From contig CAMAUB010000088.1 in the NCBI GenBank assembly GCA_945861315.1, positions 1 through 5,988 of the forward strand: a stretch of DNA of 5,988 bases. Reading direction: 5' to 3'. Both the position numbers and the translations under genes were made by a program. The notes under the pieces were generated by a model. That model worked only from the letters and a program-made list of their open reading frames with translations. It was not told the origin of the DNA and ran no database searches. The stretch is from Chlamydia trachomatis (lineage in GTDB: Bacteria > Chlamydiota > Chlamydiia > Chlamydiales > JAAKFR01). Positions 1 to 5,507 of the stretch are shown here, one piece after another. Every line of letters begins with the position of its first letter. Within the stretch, counting starts at the first letter, position 1.

Positions 1-84
1 CTCGAAAAACTCTTTGAATATGCTAAATTATTTCGTGTCGAAAAGATTTTAAAACCGATCATGGAGACAATCGTCAGTGGGTAA
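1..84 (+). CDS. C-terminal end of a probable AbiEi-type antitoxin (partial)
   Basis: An open frame runs in from the left edge (first codon CTC at 1-3) and stops at TAA 82-84, giving 27 residues that begin LEKLFEYAKLF and end ETIVSG. The true start is outside the window. The assignment rests mainly on position: it overlaps by 8 bp the start of an AbiEii-family toxin gene, and AbiEii toxins are normally encoded directly downstream of their AbiEi antitoxin/transcriptional repressor. The short amphipathic helix (L-x-x-A-x-x-F-x-V-x-K) also resembles, from memory, the C-terminal helix of such partners. If correct, the full protein would be a winged-helix DNA-binding antitoxin that represses its own operon and offsets the toxin. 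Too little is visible to exclude another kind of upstream gene. Confidence 0.6.
   Translation, partial: LEKLFEYAKLFRVEKILKPIMETIVSG
63..66 (+). promoter_or_regulatory. Ribosome binding site supporting the GTG start of the toxin
   Basis: GGAG at 63-66 lies 10 nt before the GTG at 77-79, inside the end of the upstream gene. An in-frame stop (TAA at 50-52) lies just upstream and there is no ATG between, so this site decides the GTG start and indicates coupled translation of the pair. Confidence 0.55.
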
Positions 85-943
85 TACAATCGAAAAACCA
101 AAAAAGAATCTTGGTGAATCAATACGCCAGCGATTAAAGAATCTATCAGACCAGAGAAATCGACCCTTTGATGAAATACTGCGCTATTATGCAATGGAAA
201 GGTTTCTGTACCGCCTAAGCGTTAGTCCTCATGCCAAGAAATTTTTCCTTAAGGGCGGCTTAATGCTGAAGGTTTGGGATTCGTTGGATCATAGAGCCAC
301 GATGGATATAGATTTGCTTGCAAGAACCTCCAACCAAATTGATAACTTACATCAGATCATTACAGAGGTTTCAGAAATTGCCTGTGAGGAAGATGGGATT
401 GCTTTTGACACACAAAAACTCATTCTCCGCAACACACAGACGGGCGGAGATTATAACGGTGTGAGCAGTAGCTTTTCAGCAAAGTTGTTCACAACAAAAA
501 TGCCTGTTCTCATAGACATTGGCTTTAATGACATCATCATTCCCAAACCGCAGCAAATCAAATACCCCACTCTTTTAGGTATGTCAGAACCAACTTTATT
601 GGGTTACACCTTGGAAACGGTTATCGCAGAAAAACTTGAGTCGGTGGTAAAGCTTGCGCTCGTCAACACTCGCATGAAGGATTTTTATGATTTATGGACT
701 ATCTTAAAGAGCCACGAGATGCAATCAGAAAAGCTAGGTATTGCTATCCAAAAAGTATTTGCAAATCGTAAAACCCCCTTTAAGCGTCCCGTAGCGTTTA
801 CACCAGAGTTTTATGATAACAAGGAAACTAAACAACGTTGGAATAATTTCCTATCTGCTATGGGCAAGCCTCAAATTAAATTTGAAGATGTTATCTTGGA
901 ATTATCAAGATCTATTGAGACTTACCTTGATTTTCCACCCTAA
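77..943 (+). CDS. AbiEii/AbiGii-family nucleotidyltransferase toxin
   Basis: This 288-residue protein, of usual length for the family, belongs to the AbiEii/AbiGii group of DNA polymerase beta-like nucleotidyltransferases. These are toxins of type IV toxin-antitoxin and abortive-infection systems; studied relatives transfer nucleotides, some onto tRNA acceptor ends, and stop growth. Visible marks are a helical N-terminus rich in R, L and Y (about 15-50), then FLKGG (57-61) and, after the usual spacing, D77-I-D79-L, the metal-binding D-x-D of the nucleotidyltransferase fold. After these come AEKL (184-187) and the family hallmark K201-D-F-Y-D205-L-W. All catalytic positions appear intact, so it is probably active. 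Start GTG at 77 is chosen because of GGAG at 63-66 and the upstream in-frame stop at 50-52. It overlaps the preceding partial gene by 8 bp, typical of an antitoxin-toxin operon, and its stop overlaps that of the convergent gene. Cytoplasmic; no membrane segment or signal peptide. Whether it acts in phage defence or plasmid-like stabilisation cannot be told. Confidence 0.9.
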   Translation: MGNTIEKPKKNLGESIRQRLKNLSDQRNRPFDEILRYYAMERFLYRLSVSPHAKKFFLKGGLMLKVWDSLDHRATMDIDLLARTSNQIDNLHQIITEVSEIACEEDGIAFDTQKLILRNTQTGGDYNGVSSSFSAKLFTTKMPVLIDIGFNDIIIPKPQQIKYPTLLGMSEPTLLGYTLETVIAEKLESVVKLALVNTRMKDFYDLWTILKSHEMQSEKLGIAIQKVFANRKTPFKRPVAFTPEFYDNKETKQRWNNFLSAMGKPQIKFEDVILELSRSIETYLDFPP

Positions 944-1401
944 AAATCTGAACTTGCTAAATTTGGGCCTGTTTTAAAAAAGGAAACGTCTTTTGCAACA
1001 ATCGATGTCGGGGTAATCTGTATCATCGCATCCAATGGATCTACGACATTTTCTACAAACCACCTGTTCCATTCGTTACTATCCCTTCCCAAATATTTGG
1101 ATACAAATCGATCAAGACGGTTTTGGTCAACGGCTTCGATTTGTGAGACTCCACGAATGCCTACATGTTTGAGAACCCCTTTTTCTAAATTAAAGTCCAC
1201 AATCCCAACGGCGCAGCGAGGCTCATGTTTAAGCCTTTTAATAAAGCTATCTTTTGTTGTTCCAAAGATCCAAAGGTAGGACTCTTCCCAGACAAACCAT
1301 ACAGGAGAATCTCTGGGTTCACCTTTAACAACGGTTGATAGATGAGCCATAAGAGGTTTTGCAAGTACTAAATCTATATCAAAATCATTCTGGGCAAACA
1401 T
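940..1401 (-). CDS. Pyridoxamine 5'-phosphate oxidase-fold family protein
   Basis: A 153-residue protein of the PNPOx-like split beta-barrel flavoprotein family. The N-terminal half carries the recognisable pattern: a helix ending LAKPLMAHLST (13-23), the strand pair PVWFVWEESYLWIFG (33-47), then a short helix and RCAVGIVDF (62-70) and HVGIRGVSQIEAV (79-91). The last matches the core strands that bind FMN or a related cofactor. The C-terminal part (about 95-140) holds the usual YLGRD...W segment and a final strand pair. Length agrees with small general-stress or uncharacterised family members and not with the roughly 220-residue PdxH enzyme, so a role in vitamin B6 synthesis is unlikely. The substrate is unknown; a redox or detoxification role is inferred from the operon only. 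ATG at 1401 directly abuts the upstream stop codon and is preceded by GGAGAG. It is the last gene of the operon, and its TAG overlaps the stop of the convergent toxin gene. Confidence 0.85.
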   Translation of the reverse strand: MFAQNDFDIDLVLAKPLMAHLSTVVKGEPRDSPVWFVWEESYLWIFGTTKDSFIKRLKHEPRCAVGIVDFNLEKGVLKHVGIRGVSQIEAVDQNRLDRFVSKYLGRDSNEWNRWFVENVVDPLDAMIQITPTSIVAKDVSFFKTGPNLASSDF

Positions 1402-2049
1402 CTATCTCTCCAGACTTGCTTCTTCTAAACGATCAACATCAAGATTACAGATCAACTTCAAGTGTTTATTGATTTTTTCGATATCCCAATCCCACCAGGC
1501 TATTTTTTGCAAACGGTCAATTGTCTTATCATCAAAGCGCATCTTTATGACTTTTGCAGGGTTCCCTGCGACAATAGAGTATGCTGGCACATCTTTGACA
1601 ACTACCGCTCTTGCAGCAATGATGGCTCCGTTACCTATGGTAACGCCGTTCATAACTAATGAATCATATCCAAACCAAACATCATTCCCCACGACAATAT
1701 CGCCTTTAACTGGCAGATCATAGACATTGAAAGCATTTTCCCATCCATGGCCGAAAATAGGAAAAGGATAAGTGCTGATTGCATCAAGCTTATGGTCGCC
1801 TGTCATAATAAATCGTGTCTCTGCTGCAATTGCGCAGAACTTCCCGATAACAAGCTTTACTTTGGAAAAATCGTAGTTATAGAGAACGTTGTATTCTTCA
1901 AATTTCTCGGGGCCATTTCGACGATCATCGAAGTAGGTATAGTCACCAATAGTAATGTTGGTAGCTTTGACAAAATGTTTTAGGAAAACAAGGCTTGCAT
2001 ATTCTTTGAGTGGGTAAATAGACTTTGGATCAGGACCAGTAGCTTTCAT
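1402..2049 (-). CDS. Vat/Xat-type hexapeptide-repeat O-acetyltransferase (CatB-related)
   Basis: A 215-residue enzyme of the left-handed beta-helix acyltransferases, in the group of Vat (streptogramin A) and Xat/CatB (chloramphenicol) acetyltransferases, normally about 205-220 residues. These use acetyl-CoA to acetylate a hydroxyl group, as cytoplasmic trimers. Seen in order: the N-terminal GPDPKSIYPL (5-14), a Vat hallmark; IGDYTYFDD (34-42); KLVIGKFCAIA (65-75); the active-site loop with H86 followed by the ISTYPF signature (91-96) and GHGWE (100-104); hexapeptide turns VVGNDVWFG (119-127) and VTIGNGAIIAA (136-146); then AGNPAKVI (161-168) and the closing WWDWDIEKI helix (185-193). H86 is the expected catalytic base. 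Overall resemblance to VatD-type proteins is strong, but related sequences are often chromosomal with unknown substrates, so resistance is inferred. It overlaps the upstream gene by ATGA and abuts the downstream one; AAGGAAG precedes the start. Confidence 0.9.
   Translation of the reverse strand: MKATGPDPKSIYPLKEYASLVFLKHFVKATNITIGDYTYFDDRRNGPEKFEEYNVLYNYDFSKVKLVIGKFCAIAAETRFIMTGDHKLDAISTYPFPIFGHGWENAFNVYDLPVKGDIVVGNDVWFGYDSLVMNGVTIGNGAIIAARAVVVKDVPAYSIVAGNPAKVIKMRFDDKTIDRLQKIAWWDWDIEKINKHLKLICNLDVDRLEEASLER
1406..1411 (-). promoter_or_regulatory. Ribosome binding site inside the end of the upstream gene
   Basis: On the - strand GGAGAG lies 4 nt before the ATG of the flavoprotein gene and forms part of the final Leu-Glu-Arg codons of the acetyltransferase gene upstream. 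With no gap between stop and start, this site fixes the start and implies coupled translation. Confidence 0.6.
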
Positions 2050-2474
2050 AAATTCTTCCTTAGCATAAACATCTTCGATTCTTTTTCGTACCCTTCCCTT
2101 GTGAATTCAATTGAATACCCGAGCTTCTGATAGAAAGGAAGAGCTTCCCAGTCCATGGTGTTGAGAGTAACAAATAAAGCTCTATGCTTCCTTCCCATGT
2201 TTTCTGCCTCATGCATGAGCTTTGTCCCCCATCCCTGATTGCGCAAAGTTTTATCTACCCAAAGCGAATCTATATAAAGAGAGCCATAAAATAGAGTCCC
2301 AGAGGCGCCTCCAAGCACTTGTCCTTTGCAATCTTTAATAAAAATGCTAAACGGACGAATAGGAGAAAGTCTTTTTGCTTGGAATGCTTCTTCGCTGATT
2401 CCATGATAGAGAACTTCTTCATGCTCTTTAGGAATAGTGGTGTAGTGCTCTAAACGGAAGGGTTCATTCTTCAT
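2046..2474 (-). CDS. GNAT family N-acetyltransferase (142 residues)
   Basis: A small single-domain Gcn5-related acetyltransferase, which moves the acetyl group of acetyl-CoA to an amine of a small molecule or protein. Seen: beta strands around FSIFIKD (42-48) and VLGGASGTL (53-61), then the core strand LYIDSLWVDKTLRNQG (66-81), which leads into the acetyl-CoA pyrophosphate loop N79-Q-G-W-G83-T (motif A, Q/R-x-x-G-x-G type). These are followed by the helix KLMHEAENMGRKHRA, the strand LFVTLNT (100-106) and the FYQKLGY motif (114-120) that ends the fold. All motifs are intact and the length is normal. The substrate cannot be read from the sequence. The gene is wedged between the AadA-like gene (11-bp overlap) and the Vat-like gene (ATGA overlap), so a role in modifying a drug or metabolite is plausible but inferred. 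The ATG at 2474 has AAGAGG upstream. Confidence 0.88.
   Translation of the reverse strand: MKNEPFRLEHYTTIPKEHEEVLYHGISEEAFQAKRLSPIRPFSIFIKDCKGQVLGGASGTLFYGSLYIDSLWVDKTLRNQGWGTKLMHEAENMGRKHRALFVTLNTMDWEALPFYQKLGYSIEFTREGYEKESKMFMLRKNL
2055..2061 (-). promoter_or_regulatory. Ribosome binding site for the Vat/Xat-type gene
   Basis: On the - strand AAGGAAG lies 5 nt before the ATG at 2049-2047, within the last codons of the upstream acetyltransferase gene. It supports this ATG, which overlaps the upstream TGA as ATGA. Confidence 0.6.
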
Positions 2475-3297
2475 ATAGCTTTATCCTCTTGTTGGGATCA
2501 TCAAAATCCACCAATGGAATTCGCTCATTGATTTTATCCACCATAAAATCTGCACAAGGCTTTATGAGCACTTTGATATCATCCCAATGCTCATCTTCTA
2601 TGCCTATACAAATGGATTTGGCACGTTTTATTACAGGTTGATGCCTTTCAGATAAGTGATTAATCACCCAATCTGCCGCAGCAGGTTTAGATCTTATTGT
2701 GTCTGTTCCCAAAGTGCTCCAGATACGGGCAAAAGTAAGTAAAACATTTCGAGTATCATGCTCAAGATCTGCGGTAAGTCTATTTACATCATGAAGCATA
2801 GCTTTCATAAAATCATGATAGGGAACTTCTACCAAAAGTTGGCTAGGTTTTAATCCCCACAGGGTTTCGCTCCCTAATAACACTTGAGTAACAAGGACCG
2901 CTAGATCAGGCATTTCATAGTTTTCCCATGGCTCAATGATGCCCTTTTCAAATGAATCCCGTAGGTACTCACCATATTGGAAATCAAAATGAGGGGGATA
3001 TTGCCAAGGATTAATCATTCTCTTCTCAACGAGCGTTATTTCAAGAGGTCTTTTTGAGCTTTTCATGTAAATGCCAGAGATTTGAAGAAGCCTAGCAATT
3101 AATTTAGCTTTTTCCTCTGAAGTTGTTGCACGATTGGTAACAGCGAACAAATCAATGTCACTGTATTTTTGTAGCCCGCCTACAAGAGCTGACCCATAAA
3201 GATAAACTCCTAAAAGATCAGGCCCTAGAATCATTTTTAATAACTCTAAGCTGTCTTTAAGTTGTTGTTGCGTTTCAGGGCTATAAGCAGACTTCAT
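2464..3297 (-). CDS. aadA: AadA/ANT-type aminoglycoside (streptomycin/spectinomycin) nucleotidyltransferase
   Basis: A 277-residue cytoplasmic enzyme of the ANT(3'')/ANT(9) family, which transfers AMP from ATP to streptomycin and/or spectinomycin. The N-terminal nucleotidyltransferase domain shows YGSALVGGL (34-42) and S46-D47-I-D49-L, the G-S...D-x-D metal site. E86 in PLEITLV matches the catalytic base of Salmonella AadA (Glu87). NPWQYPP (96-102) and FQYGEY (106-111) follow the AadA pattern, with Y111 in place of Trp112. The C-terminal helical domain carries D181-T-R-N-V-L-L-T-x-x-R-I-W and AAADW (206-210) and HQPVI (219-223), all diagnostic of the family; D181 matches AadA Asp182. The Trp173 position is Asn172, while Asp178 is kept as D177. 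The protein is about 14 residues longer than classical AadA at the C-terminus. The symbol is given at family level; drug specificity is unproven. The ATG overlaps the upstream stop (ATGA); the nearest AAGGA is a distant 13 nt away, so translation is probably coupled. Confidence 0.92.
   Translation of the reverse strand: MKSAYSPETQQQLKDSLELLKMILGPDLLGVYLYGSALVGGLQKYSDIDLFAVTNRATTSEEKAKLIARLLQISGIYMKSSKRPLEITLVEKRMINPWQYPPHFDFQYGEYLRDSFEKGIIEPWENYEMPDLAVLVTQVLLGSETLWGLKPSQLLVEVPYHDFMKAMLHDVNRLTADLEHDTRNVLLTFARIWSTLGTDTIRSKPAAADWVINHLSERHQPVIKRAKSICIGIEDEHWDDIKVLIKPCADFMVDKINERIPLVDFDDPNKRIKLYEE
2485..2490 (-). promoter_or_regulatory. Ribosome binding site for the 142-residue GNAT gene
   Basis: On the - strand AAGAGG lies 10 nt before the ATG at 2474-2472, inside the final codons of the AadA-like gene. 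It supports a start that overlaps the upstream gene by 11 bp over another ATG at 2467-2465, which is out of frame. Confidence 0.5.
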
Positions 3298-5042
3298 AGA
3301 GAATCTTCTATCCTTAATTGCATGTTGTATAAATTTGCGTATACACCATTAAATCCGAGCAATTCCTTATGGGTTCCTTGTTCTTCAATCCCGTTATCAG
3401 TTAGAACTAAGATTCTCTTTGCATTTCGTATGGTTGAAAGTCGATGGGCAATGACAATCGTAGTGCGATTGTGGATTAGCTTTTCTAGCGAATCTTGCAC
3501 TGCTTTTTCGCTCTCATTGTCTAGTGAACTTGTGGCTTCATCAAAAATAATAATGGGAGGATTTTTAAGAAAAACTCGAGCTATGCTCAAGCGTTGCTTT
3601 TGGCCGCCTGAAAGCTTTACGCCCCGCTGTCCGATATCTGTTGAATATCCATTGGGGAGCGACATAATAAAATCGTGAGCATTGGCCTTTTTTGCAGCTG
3701 TGATAACTTCATCTTCAGTCGCTTCTAGATTGCCATAGCGAATATTGTCTAAGGCTGTTCCAGCAAATAGATAAACATCCTGCTGGACAAGACCTACATG
3801 TTTCCTTAGAGATCCCAGCTTAAGGGTTTTGACGTTCTTGCCATCAATTAATATTTCTCCAGCGTTTACTTCGTAAAATCTTGGAATTAAAGAGCACAAT
3901 GTTGTTTTTCCAGCCCCTGAAGGACCTACTAAGGCGATATATTCTCCCGCTTTTACATTTATAGAAATGTTTTTTAGGACGTGCTCGTAACCTTCTCTAT
4001 ATTTAAAGCTAACGTTTTTAAATTCTATGTTCCCTTGAACATCTGTAAGTTCCGTGGCTTCCGCTGCATCCTTAATGTCTGGCTCAACCTCTAATACGTC
4101 CATAAATCGATTGAAACCAGTCACACCTTGCTGGTACAGCCTAATGAAGTTACCTAGTCGCTGAATAGGCTCAATTAAAATCACAATGTAGAGCAAAAAT
4201 GTGAGTAAGTCAGCCAGATCTAGAGATCCTTTAACGATGCTTATTGCTCCAAAGATGACAATGGAGATCGTCATGAGTTGAGTAAAAGAGATCAACCCAT
4301 CATAAAAATAAGCTTCGGCCTTATAGCCTTTCCTCCTGCTCTCTAAGAAACGATTATTTTCACAGGCGAATTTTTTCTTTTCGACTTCTTCATTGGTGAA
4401 GGATTTGACGACTCTAATGCCAGCAAGAGTATCCTCGACTTGAGCATTGATATCTCCGACTTTGTCACTGCTTTTCTTTAATGCAGCATACATCTTTCTG
4501 GCTGTATAAAAACCATAAATTCCCATGACAGGAACAAAAATGAAAGCGATAAGAGCCAGTTGGGCATTGATATTGATTAAGATGATAAATGCACCGATGA
4601 AATTCAAAAAGGAGAGGATAACATCTTCTGGGCCATGATGATATAGTTCTGCCAAGTCAAATGTGTCGTTGGAGATTCTGGTCATCAACTGACCTGTTTT
4701 ATGTTCATCATAAAATTTGAAGGAAAGTTTTTGATAATGCTCAAATAGCTCACTTCGCATATCTCGTTCCATCAATGCGCCCATAACGTGTCCTTTATAG
4801 TCAATAAAGGCATGGCATGCCGCATACACAGCAATCAAACCAAGCATAATGCCGCCCATCATATAGATTTGATGGAGAGCATCCGTTGAACCAACCTGTA
4901 GCAAGTTTGTAGTGATGTATCGAACACATAATGGAACAGCAAGCATTGCTGCCGAGGCAATCACTGCGCATGCCATATCTGCATAGAAAAGATTCGAGTA
5001 GGGCTTATAGTATGAGAAAAATTTCTTCAATCGTGGATTCAT
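3294..5042 (-). CDS. MsbA-type ABC exporter, fused membrane and ATPase domains
   Basis: A 582-residue half-transporter of the type I (now type IV fold) ABC exporter class, which acts as a dimer in the inner membrane and pumps lipids, drugs or peptides outward. The N-terminal domain has six hydrophobic spans near 17-40, 58-80, 135-156, 158-180, 245-270 and 274-295. The coupling region includes FYDEHKTGQLMTRISND (110-126). The ATPase domain has the A-loop aromatic Y348, Walker A GPSGAGKT (373-380), Q-loop Q421, signature LSGGQ (477-481), Walker B IIIFDE (497-502, catalytic E502), D-loop SSLD (505-508) and switch H533. All are intact, and the length is typical for a homodimeric exporter. No partner half-transporter is seen here. 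Location beside antibiotic-modifying enzymes suggests drug efflux, but the family also moves lipids and the substrate cannot be assigned. The start lies 3 bp after the upstream stop and lacks a good ribosome binding site; it overlaps the AadA-like start by ATGA. Confidence 0.95.
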   Translation of the reverse strand: MNPRLKKFFSYYKPYSNLFYADMACAVIASAAMLAVPLCVRYITTNLLQVGSTDALHQIYMMGGIMLGLIAVYAACHAFIDYKGHVMGALMERDMRSELFEHYQKLSFKFYDEHKTGQLMTRISNDTFDLAELYHHGPEDVILSFLNFIGAFIILININAQLALIAFIFVPVMGIYGFYTARKMYAALKKSSDKVGDINAQVEDTLAGIRVVKSFTNEEVEKKKFACENNRFLESRRKGYKAEAYFYDGLISFTQLMTISIVIFGAISIVKGSLDLADLLTFLLYIVILIEPIQRLGNFIRLYQQGVTGFNRFMDVLEVEPDIKDAAEATELTDVQGNIEFKNVSFKYREGYEHVLKNISINVKAGEYIALVGPSGAGKTTLCSLIPRFYEVNAGEILIDGKNVKTLKLGSLRKHVGLVQQDVYLFAGTALDNIRYGNLEATEDEVITAAKKANAHDFIMSLPNGYSTDIGQRGVKLSGGQKQRLSIARVFLKNPPIIIFDEATSSLDNESEKAVQDSLEKLIHNRTTIVIAHRLSTIRNAKRILVLTDNGIEEQGTHKELLGFNGVYANLYNMQLRIEDSL

Positions 5043-5045
5043 AAA

Positions 5046-5507
5046 TTAGTGGGCTGTTTCTTTAAAGTTTAGGGCGAAGTGATGGCCAATAATTTTAAAT
5101 CCGTGATTCAAGTATAGCCTGTGTGCATCGTGACGCTGTGGACCACTATCTAGATGGACTTGATCACAGTTTTCTTTTTTTGCCTGTTCAATTACCCATT
5201 TCAATAGTTTTCCGCCCTGACCATTCTTCCTTGTTTTTGAATCTGTAATTAAATCATCGATATAAAGCACTTTGCCCCATGCTAAAAACTCCAAGAATCG
5301 AAAACCTACTAAAGCCCTTACTTCTCCTTCCTCTTGCCAAGAAGCCAATCTGTATCCTTCGGCTAATTGACGTTGGACCTGATCTATAAAAGCCTGTTCT
5401 TCTGTTAAATGAGGACGGAGTTGACGCATCACCGTGTAGCAAGACTGGATCTGCTCGGTCGTCCTTATTTGTTGAATCTCAGTATCTTTCATTATTGTTT
5501 GATCCAT
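5046..5507 (-). CDS. GNAT family N-acetyltransferase (153 residues)
   Basis: A single-domain GNAT acetyltransferase, probably cytoplasmic. Seen: an N-terminal helix CYTVMRQLRPHL (23-34), strand ALVGFRFLEFLAWGKVLYID (65-84), then DDLITD (84-89) and the acetyl-CoA loop R93-K-N-G96-Q-G98-G (motif A). The helix LLKWVIEQAKKENC, strand VHLDSG (117-122) and the motif QRHDAHRLYLNHGF (124-137) follow. The W-G-K...DDL-T and LDSG-x-Q-R-x-x-A-H-R arrangement marks a recognisable GNAT subgroup of uncharacterised substrate. The gene is complete with no missing core residue. The ATG at 5507 directly follows the upstream TAA and has AAGGA 10 nt upstream; a second in-frame ATG at codon 6 (5492-5490) is possible, and both leave the domain whole. 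It is followed after 3 bp by the ABC exporter gene. Any link to drug modification is inferred from the neighbours. Confidence 0.88.
   Translation of the reverse strand: MDQTIMKDTEIQQIRTTEQIQSCYTVMRQLRPHLTEEQAFIDQVQRQLAEGYRLASWQEEGEVRALVGFRFLEFLAWGKVLYIDDLITDSKTRKNGQGGKLLKWVIEQAKKENCDQVHLDSGPQRHDAHRLYLNHGFKIIGHHFALNFKETAH

Noticed and set aside
968..983. Imperfect A/T-rich palindrome CCTGTTTTAAAAAAGG as a possible terminator
   Set aside because: It has no loop, mismatched arms and no following U-run, and lies inside the end of the flavoprotein gene.
940..1401. PdxH (pyridoxine 5'-phosphate oxidase of vitamin B6 synthesis)
   Set aside because: The protein is about 70 residues too short and lacks the C-terminal substrate-binding region of PdxH; only the shared fold is supported.
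1462..1983. Several 65-84 codon open frames on the + strand
   Set aside because: They lie wholly opposite the Vat/Xat-type gene, overlap one another, and show no domain or ribosome binding site.
1402..3297. Integron gene-cassette array (aadA- and catB-like genes are common integron cargo)
   Set aside because: Genes overlap or abut, leaving no room for attC recombination sites between them, and no integrase is present.
3262..3678. 138-codon open frame on the + strand
   Set aside because: It is the antisense shadow of the ABC exporter ATPase domain, whose motifs are clear on the other strand; its translation resembles no known fold.
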